64,000 bases of DNA, taken from IMCC2047 sp041395865 (lineage in GTDB: Bacteria; Pseudomonadota; Gammaproteobacteria; Pseudomonadales; IMCC2047). This document shows positions 8,255 to 16,477 of this stretch, piece by piece (positions within the stretch are counted from its first letter, which is position 1; every line of letters starts with the position of its first letter). Below the pieces are notes generated by a model that did not search any database, was not told the origin of the DNA, and worked only from the letters and a program-made list of their open reading frames with translations. A program made the position numbers and the translations under genes. The stretch lies in NCBI GenBank assembly GCA_041395865.1, contig JAWKZQ010000014.1, forward strand, positions 4,197 to 68,196, in the 5' to 3' direction.

Positions 8255-9025
8255 ATGCAAAGGAAAATAAAGAACGCTGTACGCGGTGCACTTCTTTTAA
8301 CGCTGACAGGCCTCGCTTCAGTTTCTCATGCGGTAACAATCAACTGGGCGGACTGGGAAAGCAGCAATTCTGACAATGGCTTCACTGCAAACGGTACTAT
8401 CACAACGCCAAGTGCTACCGTAAACGTGACCTACAACAACCCGCAGGGTATATCATTTATTCAAACCAACGGCGGCACAGACTATTGGCAAAATAACAGG
8501 TCTGGCCGTGATCCAGCCACTTCGCCTTACACTAGTTCACAGGTCGACAATATTCCAACAGGGACCGATATTATCGCGCTCAACAGGGCTGGCCTCCAAA
8601 CGCTGAGCTTTTCGGAAACAATTGCCAACCCTATATTTTCCTATGTCAGCCTGAATGGTAACGGCTACGCATTTGACCAGGATTTCGACATCCTGAGCTT
8701 TGGCAATGCCTCCGATGGCAATGACTGTGGCTATTGGGGCTGCGGAACCTCCTATAAACAGATCGTAGATATCGGTGGTGGCGTGCTGGAATACCGGTTA
8801 CTTGGAACGGGCGAACCACACGGAACACTTCGCTTCACCGGCGCTTTCGATACGGTCAGCTGGCGTAGCCTTAGTAACGAAAACTGGAACGGTTTTACAG
8901 TTGGCATCGAAGGCACAGCCGATGAGATCTTCCCACCTAACGGTTCCGTGCCGGCGCCCGCTACGTTTTTACTACTCGGCTCTGGCCTCCTCATGCTGAG
9001 ATTGCTAAAGCGAAAACCCCGATAG
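8255..9025 (+). CDS. PEP-CTERM sorting-domain exported protein
   Basis: A 256-residue secreted protein. A signal peptide (residues 1-26, ending SVSHA) leads to a beta-rich, Asn/Gly/Thr-rich body that I do not recognise, with WGCGTSYKQIVDIGGG near residue 165. The C-terminus is a sorting signal: VPAPATFLLLGSGLLMLRLLKRKPR, that is a Pro-Ala-Pro motif, one membrane helix and a basic tail. Canonical PEP-CTERM has VPEP; VPAPAT is a common gammaproteobacterial variant. Such proteins are processed by an exosortase (EpsH type), which is not in this window, and are tied to exopolysaccharide or biofilm matrix. AAGGAT lies ahead of the ATG. Single gene with its own terminator. Confidence 0.8.
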   Translation: MQRKIKNAVRGALLLTLTGLASVSHAVTINWADWESSNSDNGFTANGTITTPSATVNVTYNNPQGISFIQTNGGTDYWQNNRSGRDPATSPYTSSQVDNIPTGTDIIALNRAGLQTLSFSETIANPIFSYVSLNGNGYAFDQDFDILSFGNASDGNDCGYWGCGTSYKQIVDIGGGVLEYRLLGTGEPHGTLRFTGAFDTVSWRSLSNENWNGFTVGIEGTADEIFPPNGSVPAPATFLLLGSGLLMLRLLKRKPR

Positions 9026-9034
9026 TGCGAAACA

Positions 9035-9061
9035 AAAAATGGGAGCAACGCTCCCATTTTT
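9035..9061. terminator. Bidirectional Rho-independent terminator
   Basis: AAAATGGGAGC pairs with GCTCCCATTTT around a three-base loop (9036-9060), with A- and T-runs on both sides, so it can end transcription from the PEP-CTERM gene on the plus strand and from the small cysteine-rich gene on the minus strand. Confidence 0.85.
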
Positions 9062-9094
9062 ATATCCGGCACGATTCATCCTGCCGATCCTACC

Positions 9095-9301
9095 CTATAC
9101 ACCGCCAGTGGTTGCCAGTTGCATCGCGCTGATCTCCAGCAAGCAGTCGTGACAGAGGCAATCTGCCCAGTGCTCCGCAATAAAATCCGTCTGTTGCTCA
9201 GATAATTGCACATCGCTACAGTGGCAAATCAAAATTGACCCCATCTTGCATTCAAAGCCTGCGCCGCACCGTGGACAGCAGCGCTTGTCATGTTCACACA
9301 T
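9095..9301 (-). CDS. Small cysteine-rich CWC family protein
   Basis: A 68-residue protein with nine cysteines in paired arrangement: CEHDKRCCPRCGAGFECKMG near the N-terminus, CHC in the middle, and ADCLCHDCLLEI at the end. This matches the cysteine-rich CWC family (small proteobacterial proteins with the CLC/CxxC pattern), which probably bind zinc as a treble-cleft-like module. The function is not known. The start codon has no strong ribosome site. It lies alone between the PEP-CTERM gene and cytochrome b561, both separated by about 100 bases or less. Confidence 0.7.
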   Translation of the reverse strand: MCEHDKRCCPRCGAGFECKMGSILICHCSDVQLSEQQTDFIAEHWADCLCHDCLLEISAMQLATTGGV

Positions 9302-9402
9302 AATCTTCAGGCACCCATAAAAGTAATCCTTTCGCCAAGCGGCGGCCTAATATGCAAACAAAGGCACTCCAAACGCTTTGCTCAAAAATTAAACCAACAA
9401 GA

Positions 9403-9960
9403 TTAAACCGCCCTACCCAACATACGACGCAAAGTTCCGTCCTTATTAATCAGGTGGTGCTTAAAAGCACCGGCAATGTGTAGAAGCAGCACCGCAATCA
9501 CCACATTGGCAATGATACCGTGGGAAGCATGGGCAAAGCCCGCCAAGGCCTCGTTGCGGGGAAGCGCCTTCGTCGGATCGGCTGGGTCCGGGTTACCTGC
9601 AATCAACTCCAGCCCGAAGAAAGGCACGCTGTGCCCGCCGGCAACGGACATGACGAGCCCCGACAGCGGCATCAGAACGGTACCCAGCAACAGTACCCAG
9701 TGCGCCAGTTTTGCAACAAACCGAAGCAAGGCGCCATCCTCGGATAGCGCCGAAGGCCAACGGTTCAGGTATCGCCACAGCACGCGAGCCAGTGCGGCGA
9801 CCAAAACAACCACACCGATTGATTTATGTAAACCGTAGAGACTGTGTGTTTCCGTTTCTTCCATGTAAATACCCAGCGCAAGCATGCCGATAACCGCCAG
9901 TCCAACCCCCCAATGGAGCACAACGCTCAGTCCGCTAAGCTGGTTTCTTGTATCCTTCAT
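9403..9960 (-). CDS. Cytochrome b561 family di-haem membrane protein
   Basis: A 185-residue inner-membrane cytochrome b of the bacterial b561 (YceJ/CybB) type. Four membrane helices carry the haem-ligand histidines: VVLHWGVG in helix 1, LYGLHKSIGVV in helix 2, and HASHGIIANVVIAVLLLHIAGAFKHHLI in the last part. It is thought to move electrons between quinol and periplasmic acceptors (in E. coli CybB, superoxide-quinone oxidoreduction). The gene follows the RND transporter on the same strand with a 21-base gap, so it may be a downstream member of that operon. A GGAG-type ribosome site lies just upstream of the start. Confidence 0.85.
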   Translation of the reverse strand: MKDTRNQLSGLSVVLHWGVGLAVIGMLALGIYMEETETHSLYGLHKSIGVVVLVAALARVLWRYLNRWPSALSEDGALLRFVAKLAHWVLLLGTVLMPLSGLVMSVAGGHSVPFFGLELIAGNPDPADPTKALPRNEALAGFAHASHGIIANVVIAVLLLHIAGAFKHHLINKDGTLRRMLGRAV

Positions 9961-9981
9961 TAAATTTCTCCTGTTCCTTAT

Positions 9982-12900
9982 TTAAAAATGCGTAGATTGC
10001 ACCGGTACAGCCGCTTCGCTTTCCGATGCGGTTACCGGTTTATAGTTTCCTGCCAGCCAAAGATACACACTGGGCAGCACAAACAACGTAAAGAGGGTGC
10101 CGATAAACATTCCGGCCACCAGGATGATACCGATACTGTTGCGTGCTTCCGCACCCGCCCCGGTCACCAGCACCAGGGGAAAGTGGCCCAGAATCGTAGC
10201 GGCCGTGGTCATTAAAACGGGCCTTAAGCGCGTTTGCGCAGCCTGGGTAATGGCGTCAATCTTGGCCAGCCCCTGCCGCTGTAAGCTGTTGGCAAACTCC
10301 GTGATTAGAATGCCATTTTTAGCCACCAGCCCCACCAGCGTAATGAAACCGATCTGGGCATAAATATTAATGGTGGTAAATTCAAAATAGGTGAACAACA
10401 GGGCTCCCGACAGGGCCAACGGCACGGAGCCAACCAGCACCACCAAGGCCGAACGGAAACTGTTGAACTGTACGACCAGCACCAGGTACACCGCGCATAA
10501 CGAAATCAACAGCACGTTAATCATGCTGTTGCCCTCTTTCCTGATTTGGCGGGACTCGCCGGCATAATCCACCGTATAGCTTTTCGGCAGGATATTGCCC
10601 GCCAATTTCTCGATGGTCGTCAGGGCCTGGTCCTTGGTCACGCCGGGAACAACACCCCCGAAAATACGAAACGACTTCTGCTGGTTGAATTTGCCCAGCA
10701 CGCGGGGCCCCGTTTCACGCTCGATAGTAGCGAAGGCGCTCACCGGGACCAGCTGCCCGGAAGGCGTACGCAAATGGAGTTGCAGCAGGGTCTCCGGCTG
10801 ATTTCGGGCGGCATTTTCCACCATCGGAATGACCGGGTAGGACTTGCCGTTGGCGTTAAAGCGATTCACATCCTGCTCCGAAATCAGGGCCGCCAATTGG
10901 CTGCTAACGCCTTCGACATCCATACCCAGGTCAGCAATCCGGTCATGATCCAGTTTAAGGCGGGCCTGCGGCATGTCCACCTTCAAATCCGTTTCCAGGT
11001 AAAGAAACTGGTTGGAACCCAACCCGGCCCAGATAAGCTGCCGGGCAAAGCGCTCCATGTTCTCGTAGGAATCGCTGGACTTAACGATAAACTCCACATC
11101 GAACTGTCCGGCCGTGGGCAGGGGCGACCAAAGGATCGGCAATACCTGAATCCCCCCTACCTGCCATAACTTGCCGTAAATCTCCGGTTGGATCTCCTGC
11201 ACGCTGAAATCGCGTTCGGCATAATCGACAAACTCGAAGCCACCGAAACCGCTGTTCGGCGACATCAGCTCCCAAATGGCATTAAGGCCCGGGGTATCGT
11301 CCACCTGGCGATAGACTTGCTCCATATAGCCAGTGGTATAACCGAGCGACGCTTCCGGTTGCGACTGCACCACCATAATCATACCGCCCTGATCCTCAAC
11401 CGGCGCCAGCTCTTTGCTGGAAAAGAGGTACATGGGCACCATGAGCAACGCGATCACGAAGCCGATAACAAGTATCTGGGGCTGCCAGTCCATCTGCCGC
11501 TTCACCAAGCGTCCGTAAAAAGCACGCAAACGGTCGAAAACGTCGTTCACGCGCCGTGTCATTGCACTTTCCTTACCCTGATCGGCACACACATAAGCGC
11601 TCATAATGGGCGACAGGGTAATCGCCACAATCCCGGAAATAATCACCGCTATGGCCAGCGTGAACGCAAACTCCTTGAACAACGCTCCGGTCAGGCCGGA
11701 CACAAAACCGATAGGCGCGTACACGGCTGCCAACGTAATCGTCATAGCAATAATGGGCGACAGCAGTTCACGCGAGCTTTCCAGTGCCGCCCGCACCCGC
11801 GAATGCCCTTCCCTCATATGCCGCGCAACGTTTTCAACCACCACGATAGCATCGTCAACCACCAGCCCCACAGACAACACAACTGCCAACACAGTCAGCA
11901 GGTTCAGGGTGAAGCCCATGACGGCCATCGCCGCAATACTGCCCAGAATCGAGATAGGAATCGTCACCAGCGGCACCAACGCCGTGCGTACCGCGCCCAT
12001 CATGACCAAAACCACCAGCCCCACCAGGCCCACTGTCTCAAACAGAGTGGTAAAAATTTCCTTCAGCGCGTTGCGCATATAAAGAGTGCCATCGTAGGCC
12101 ATCACCAGCGCCATGCCCTGCGGCATGCTGGCATTGATTTTTTCAACGCGCTTGTAGACCTCATCACCAATATCTATTTCATTGGCTCCCGGCAGCGGCC
12201 ACACCGCCACATAGATGGTCTGTTGCTTATTGAAGCGGGCTTCGTCTTCGCCACGGTCCTCGCCCAGCTCGACACGGGCAATATCAGACAGGCGTATCAG
12301 GCTGCCATTGACTTCGCGTACCACCAGGTTCTCAAAATCCTGTACGGTTTGCAGGGTCGCGTTGCTAAGCAGGTTAATACGTTGCTGGTCATTTTCAGTA
12401 CGGCCAATTGCCGCCAGGACATTATTGTTCCGCAGCGCTGATAACACGTCGTCCGCAGCAAGGTTGAGAGCCGACATTTTCAACGGGTTAATCCACACGC
12501 GCATGGCCGGGTTGCGCCCACCCTCCAGGGAAATGCGTTGCACACCGTCAATCGAAGACAGCAGCGGATTGACTTCCCTCACCAGGTAATCGGTCAATTC
12601 GGCTCGGGACAAGCGGTCGCTGATGGCACTCAGGTAAATAACGGCATAGGGCCGATCGGTACGCTGTACCTGAATGGCCGGGTCTTTGGCAGCCAAAGGC
12701 AGGTCGGAACGTATTTCGTTCAACCGGGCTGTCAGTTCGGCCAACGCATCCGTGCTGCTGACATTCAAATCCAGCCAGGCCGTTACCGTACTGGTACCCG
12801 CCGTGGTGTTTGAGTCCACGAAATCGACACCGGGAATGGTCGAAGCAACCCGTTCGATCGGGTCGGTTACAAAGCCCTGCACCACCTCGGCAGAGGCGCC

Positions 12901-13047
12901 GGGATAGGCGGTGTTGATAATCACCGCAGAGTTTTCAATTTTGGGGAACTGCAGGACCGGTATTTTAAAGGTTGCGAACAGGCCGACCAACAAAAACGTC
13001 AGCGAAATCACAACCGCCAGCACCGGCCGGCGCACGAAAATATCCAT
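9982..13047 (-). CDS. RND efflux pump inner-membrane permease (HAE1 family)
   Basis: A 1021-residue proton-driven exporter of the AcrB/MexB superfamily (hydrophobe/amphiphile efflux-1 group). It opens with the typical MDIFVRRPVLAVVISL, has the first large periplasmic loop with AYPGASAEVV, a set of membrane helices including the proton-relay aspartates in GLVVDDAIVVVEN (helix 4), a second large periplasmic loop, and the closing GLVAKNGILITEFAN region (helix 10, conserved Lys). It works as a trimer with the adaptor encoded immediately upstream and an outer-membrane TolC-type channel, which is not in this window. Start and stop of the two genes overlap as ATGA at 13047. Substrates cannot be told from sequence. 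Confidence 0.92.
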   Translation of the reverse strand: MDIFVRRPVLAVVISLTFLLVGLFATFKIPVLQFPKIENSAVIINTAYPGASAEVVQGFVTDPIERVASTIPGVDFVDSNTTAGTSTVTAWLDLNVSSTDALAELTARLNEIRSDLPLAAKDPAIQVQRTDRPYAVIYLSAISDRLSRAELTDYLVREVNPLLSSIDGVQRISLEGGRNPAMRVWINPLKMSALNLAADDVLSALRNNNVLAAIGRTENDQQRINLLSNATLQTVQDFENLVVREVNGSLIRLSDIARVELGEDRGEDEARFNKQQTIYVAVWPLPGANEIDIGDEVYKRVEKINASMPQGMALVMAYDGTLYMRNALKEIFTTLFETVGLVGLVVLVMMGAVRTALVPLVTIPISILGSIAAMAVMGFTLNLLTVLAVVLSVGLVVDDAIVVVENVARHMREGHSRVRAALESSRELLSPIIAMTITLAAVYAPIGFVSGLTGALFKEFAFTLAIAVIISGIVAITLSPIMSAYVCADQGKESAMTRRVNDVFDRLRAFYGRLVKRQMDWQPQILVIGFVIALLMVPMYLFSSKELAPVEDQGGMIMVVQSQPEASLGYTTGYMEQVYRQVDDTPGLNAIWELMSPNSGFGGFEFVDYAERDFSVQEIQPEIYGKLWQVGGIQVLPILWSPLPTAGQFDVEFIVKSSDSYENMERFARQLIWAGLGSNQFLYLETDLKVDMPQARLKLDHDRIADLGMDVEGVSSQLAALISEQDVNRFNANGKSYPVIPMVENAARNQPETLLQLHLRTPSGQLVPVSAFATIERETGPRVLGKFNQQKSFRIFGGVVPGVTKDQALTTIEKLAGNILPKSYTVDYAGESRQIRKEGNSMINVLLISLCAVYLVLVVQFNSFRSALVVLVGSVPLALSGALLFTYFEFTTINIYAQIGFITLVGLVAKNGILITEFANSLQRQGLAKIDAITQAAQTRLRPVLMTTAATILGHFPLVLVTGAGAEARNSIGIILVAGMFIGTLFTLFVLPSVYLWLAGNYKPVTASESEAAVPVQSTHF

Positions 13048-14186
13048 CAGGGCAACGCCTCGGTTGAAGGCTCGCTGGCCACGCCAACGGCCGTCGCCGA
13101 AATATAGGCCAACAGCCCATCACTCAACTTGAAAGCACCCGCTGCGGCAACCTGTTCGCCATCAGCCAAGCCGCTTTCCACGATGGTCTTGCCGCCCACC
13201 TGCTGCCCCAAAGTGACCGGCTGCTGCTTAGCCCGATAGCCGCCAGCCGGCTCGTCAGCAATCAATCGATAAACATAGGGCCCGGCGGCACTGTGCAAAA
13301 TAGCAACCGAGGGTACGGCAACTTTTTGCAGGCTTTGGCCTACCGGCACCAGTACGGAGACGATGCTATTGGGAATCAGGCTAAAGCCGCTGGTTTCGAC
13401 CCGGGCGCGATATTGCAGGCTGCGCGCATCGCTGGAAATGGTTGAATTGCGGGCGATAATCTGCGCCTCCAGGGCATCCGCTCCTGTCGCCCCGGCTGAT
13501 CCCGAAACGCTGGCAATACTCACCTGCGCGCCCACAGGTAACGGGTTATAAAATTGAGGCAGGCTGAAATCGACCCAGACATAATCCTGCAGCCCGACCA
13601 GCGTGGTAATAAAGGTGTTTTCCTCCAGGTATTGCCCGGCTTCAAATTGATGAATACCGGCAATCGCATCAAAGGGGGCACGCAGGGTTTTCTTCTCAAT
13701 CGTTGCCTGCAACAAGGCAATTTCCGCTTCGGCAACACGCAGTTCCGCAAGGGTCTCGTCGTACCGTTCCTCGCTCACCGCGTTCGAATGACGCAGGCTG
13801 GCGATGCGCTTATTGGTCGATTTTGCCAGTTCAGCCCGCGCCTTGGCCGAGTTGAGCTGTGCCAGCTCCTCGCTGATGTCCATCTGGATCAACAGCTGCC
13901 CCTTGGATACCTGCTCCCCGGAAGCAAAGCGGACATCCTGAATCCGGCCCGCCAGTTCACTGCGCAACTCCAGTTTTTGCGGGGCGACCACCACCCCCAA
14001 CACCTGGGTTGATGGCGTGAATGCAATTGATTCCGCCCTTGCCGCCTCAACACTTTCCGAGTATTCCGGTTGCATTTCAAGCTCCGCAATCTCGGACTTG
14101 ATGTCGAGCACCTTATAGGCAACCAGCGCCCCGATAATCACCAGTATCACAGCAATTGCCAAGCTCCATTTACGCAAATTTTTCAC
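13047..14186 (-). CDS. RND efflux periplasmic adaptor (membrane fusion protein)
   Basis: A 379-residue adaptor of the HlyD/AcrA class that links the RND permease to an outer-membrane channel. It has one N-terminal membrane helix (SLAIAVILVIIGALVAYKVL), the first lipoyl half-motif (QKLELRSELAGRIQDVRFASGEQVSKGQLLIQMD), a coiled-coil hairpin (residues about 110-160), the second lipoyl half and the beta-barrel domain. I start it at the GTG at 14186, preceded by AGGAGC; an ATG at 14291 is in frame but would overlap the TetR gene by 73 bases. Translationally coupled to the permease (ATGA overlap). Confidence 0.88.
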   Translation of the reverse strand: MKNLRKWSLAIAVILVIIGALVAYKVLDIKSEIAELEMQPEYSESVEAARAESIAFTPSTQVLGVVVAPQKLELRSELAGRIQDVRFASGEQVSKGQLLIQMDISEELAQLNSAKARAELAKSTNKRIASLRHSNAVSEERYDETLAELRVAEAEIALLQATIEKKTLRAPFDAIAGIHQFEAGQYLEENTFITTLVGLQDYVWVDFSLPQFYNPLPVGAQVSIASVSGSAGATGADALEAQIIARNSTISSDARSLQYRARVETSGFSLIPNSIVSVLVPVGQSLQKVAVPSVAILHSAAGPYVYRLIADEPAGGYRAKQQPVTLGQQVGGKTIVESGLADGEQVAAAGAFKLSDGLLAYISATAVGVASEPSTEALP

Positions 14187-14218
14187 CGTCGCTCCTATTC
14201 CTGGTTCAGTCGCTGTCG

Positions 14219-14947
14219 TTAACGCATTCCGCTTTGCACCAATACCCGGCAGGTCTTTTCTATCCCCTCGTCTGTCAGGGGCTGCCGCCATGGGTAAGTA
14301 TTCAATAAACGTCTTACCGTATTAATAAAGTGGTCATTAGCGGCCAGGGGGAAAGGCAGTTTCATCGGCTCCCCCACCAGGCTCCGGGCGTGGCGCTGGA
14401 AAACCACTTGCCTGTAACCCACACACATTGCCCAGAGAGACACCAGGATTTCCTCCAGGATACCCTCACGCTCAACCTCGGCAACAAGCAGCTCCCCTTC
14501 CTCGACATTGCTACGCAAGGTATCGATAAAGTATTTTTCCAGCGATTGATCAAGACGCATCAGCTTTTCAATCCAGCCGCTGGAGGCTCGCTTAAGGATG
14601 GCCTCATTGCCGATCAGCATTTCCAGGTGGTCATCAAAGGGATACAGGCGGACCTTCTCGGGCGTGATCAGCGAAAAGGCAATCAACCGCTCCGGCATAG
14701 TCAGCGGCAGCTCAAGAATACGGCTCAGGGTACGCTCGAGCTTTTTATAGGTCTGGGTTGCCAGCGCGACCAGCACATCCTCTTTGGTCTGGATATGCTT
14801 ATAGATTGACCCCATGGACAGACCGGCCTCCTTGCCAATGGAGGACATGGTAAAGTCCAGCAGCGAAGACTCTTCGATACATTTGGCTGCGGCAGCAAGA
14901 ATCCTTTCTTCCTGTTCTTGGGCAGAAAATTTGTGGGCTCGCGCCAT
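14219..14947 (-). CDS. TetR/AcrR-family transcriptional repressor
   Basis: A 242-residue regulator. The N-terminal DNA-binding domain is clear (ILAAAAKCIEESSLLDFTMSSIGKEAGLSMGSIYKHIQTKEDVL, helix-turn-helix at about residues 30-60); the rest is a helical ligand-binding domain with no recognised specificity. It is first in an operon with the RND adaptor and permease (gaps of 32 bases, then an ATGA overlap), so it most likely represses its own operon until a pump substrate binds. A large perfect inverted repeat lies 12 bases ahead of the start codon. Confidence 0.9.
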   Translation of the reverse strand: MARAHKFSAQEQEERILAAAAKCIEESSLLDFTMSSIGKEAGLSMGSIYKHIQTKEDVLVALATQTYKKLERTLSRILELPLTMPERLIAFSLITPEKVRLYPFDDHLEMLIGNEAILKRASSGWIEKLMRLDQSLEKYFIDTLRSNVEEGELLVAEVEREGILEEILVSLWAMCVGYRQVVFQRHARSLVGEPMKLPFPLAANDHFINTVRRLLNTYPWRQPLTDEGIEKTCRVLVQSGMR

Positions 14948-14958
14948 AGCAAAGGCCG

Positions 14959-14991
14959 TAATACTATTCGAATAGAGTTCGAATAGTATTA
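14959..14991. promoter_or_regulatory. 33-bp perfect inverted repeat, probable TetR operator
   Basis: TAATACTATTCGAA (14959-14972) and TTCGAATAGTATTA (14978-14991) are perfect 14-base arms around TAGAG. Each arm contains the palindrome TTCGAA, so the site could take two TetR dimers in a row. It lies 12 bases before the TetR start codon and is the only strong dyad there. Confidence 0.85.
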
Positions 14992-15053
14992 CCAGAGCTC
15001 AAAAAATTCAAACGTCAGGTTATAAAAGCGAAACAGGCAGGGGCGATTCAAAC

Positions 15054-15085
15054 AAAAATGCCCAGCTCATTAACCGGGCTGGGCA
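15054..15085 (-). terminator. Rho-independent terminator of the sulfur-transport operon
   Basis: On the minus strand TGCCCAGC pairs with GCTGGGCA (15059-15085), followed by five T (15054-15058). It lies 23 bases beyond the stop of the second YeeE/YedE gene. Confidence 0.8.
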
Positions 15086-15107
15086 CCAATTCTGGACCGT
15101 GAAATAT

Positions 15108-15635
15108 CTATCGGGCGCGCGACGGCAGCAACCCGGCAATGACAGCGAAAGCCACGCCCAAACCAATGGCCCAAACCACATTGGCCTGCGCCGATGCCAT
15201 TGTCGCTTTACCGTCCAGCCATTCGGCAAACAGCCAGCTGGACGCCAGGTAGCCATAGCTCAGCGTAAAGAGCCCGGCTCCAACCAATCCACCCAGGACA
15301 AAAAACAGCGCGTCCGTACGCCCGGCGCCCAGGCCTACCAGCCCGGTTCCCGGACAATAGCCGGCAACAGCCCAGCCGACACCCAACAGTGCTCCGCCAA
15401 CGGCCACACCGGCATAGAGCGGTTTGATGCTGAGGTGACCCGCCTCAATCACCCCCAGCCAAAGGCCACCAAAAAGAACCGCTGACGCCAGCCCCACCCC
15501 CAGCATAATGGCTTTCATCAGGTGAAAATCCGTCAAGGTCAGCAAGCCAACGATTTTTTGCGGATCGGCCGCCCCCACGCGTTGCAGGACAAAACCAAAC
15601 AAACCGCCCAGCGCTATTGCCAATAAAATCGTCAT
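15108..15635 (-). CDS. YeeE/YedE-type sulfur-compound transporter, second half protein
   Basis: A 175-residue membrane protein with about five helices, equivalent to one half of the full-length YeeE/TsuA thiosulfate importer. The conserved cysteine motif AGYCPGTGLVGLGAGR is present in a membrane loop; in TsuA such cysteines relay thiosulfate through hydrogen bonds. It overlaps the preceding gene by 4 bases, so the two are almost certainly one two-subunit transporter (the split form, sometimes called PmpA/PmpB). Transport of thiosulfate or a related sulfur species is inferred from the family. Last gene of the operon. Confidence 0.82.
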   Translation of the reverse strand: MTILLAIALGGLFGFVLQRVGAADPQKIVGLLTLTDFHLMKAIMLGVGLASAVLFGGLWLGVIEAGHLSIKPLYAGVAVGGALLGVGWAVAGYCPGTGLVGLGAGRTDALFFVLGGLVGAGLFTLSYGYLASSWLFAEWLDGKATMASAQANVVWAIGLGVAFAVIAGLLPSRAR

Positions 15636-16192
15636 GCCTCATTGCCTCCTCTTTTATAGAGCAAAATTGCCGTGGGGATAGCCGCCGCAAATGCTGCCGC
15701 CGTAAAGACATAGCCGCTGATAGCCGTCTGCATCATGCCGCTCATCATGTGCCCGCTGGTGCAGCCTCCGGCCAGACGTGCGCCAAAAAGCACCAGCAAG
15801 CCGCCAATAAAAGCCAACGCGTTACGACTCGCGCGGCCTTCGCCAAAAGTCACTTGATGGAAACGGGGTAACTGAGGCGCCCGCTGTTTCTGGAGCCGGG
15901 ACGCCAGCAAGCCGCCAAAAACCATACTGATCACGAATACGAACCCGTAATTCCAAGGGTTAGCAACGGCTTTGGCATACTTTCCGCCGGATTTATCCAG
16001 ATAGGCATTGCTGCTGGCATAACCCGTTTGGCTCTCGACCCCGGTCTGAATCAACTCCTGGTCGAACAACGACATGACAATGCCGTCGAAAATGACAAAC
16101 TGAGTTGAGACACCGATGGGTTTGACCAGTGCAACCGCCAGCAAAAACACGGCGGCCAGCGCCACACCGCTGATTTTCCAGTTCCAGTACAA
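15632..16192 (-). CDS. YeeE/YedE-type sulfur-compound transporter, first half protein
   Basis: A 186-residue membrane protein with a leading helix (VALAAVFLLAVALVKPIG), a periplasmic-looking stretch with DQELIQTGVESQTGYASSNAYLDKSGG, and three or more further helices. The cysteine motif GARLAGGCTSGHMMSGMMQ is the second conserved thiolate of the family. Together with the next gene it makes up the split transporter. It follows the small DUF2892 gene by 10 bases. Confidence 0.82.
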   Translation of the reverse strand: MYWNWKISGVALAAVFLLAVALVKPIGVSTQFVIFDGIVMSLFDQELIQTGVESQTGYASSNAYLDKSGGKYAKAVANPWNYGFVFVISMVFGGLLASRLQKQRAPQLPRFHQVTFGEGRASRNALAFIGGLLVLFGARLAGGCTSGHMMSGMMQTAISGYVFTAAAFAAAIPTAILLYKRGGNEA

Positions 16193-16202
16193 GAGAGGCC
16201 TC

Positions 16203-16394
16203 CTACCTTTTGCTAATCGGGCAGGTATTCAAGCCAACAAGCTTGTAAAGGGGGCAGAAGCCCACCAGCCCCGTGACCAGCGGTACCAGGCCAACCAGCC
16301 CCCACCAGCTTTGTGGTCCGACAAAAACCAGGCTGAGGATAATGAGTCCAGCCACAACCCGAATTAAACGATCAACTGCACCTGTATTTTTCAT
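16203..16394 (-). CDS. DUF2892 (YgaP-like) small membrane protein
   Basis: A 63-residue protein with two membrane helices (LIRVVAGLIILSLVFVG and GLVGLVPLVTGLVGFCPLYKLVG) and the family cysteines in FCPLYKLVGLNTC. DUF2892 occurs alone or fused to rhodanese domains and frequently neighbours sulfur-handling genes, which fits the YeeE/YedE pair directly downstream. It probably assists sulfur transfer at the membrane (inference from context). Confidence 0.8.
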   Translation of the reverse strand: MKNTGAVDRLIRVVAGLIILSLVFVGPQSWWGLVGLVPLVTGLVGFCPLYKLVGLNTCPISKR

Positions 16395-16477
16395 ACCTTG
16401 CTCCCGTTATTTATCTGCGGATAGCATGTCAAAGGCGCTGATGGGCTTCAGTGACTAAGTCACTCAATCGGAGGGAA

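Noticed and set aside
8028..8339. N-terminal extension of the isochorismatase-family protein
   Set aside because: The first 104 codons lack family similarity and overlap the divergent PEP-CTERM gene; an AGGAAGGA site marks 8027.
11188..12441. A 417-codon open frame opposite the RND permease
   Set aside because: It is a His/Gln-rich shadow of the conserved RND gene on the other strand with no recognisable domain.
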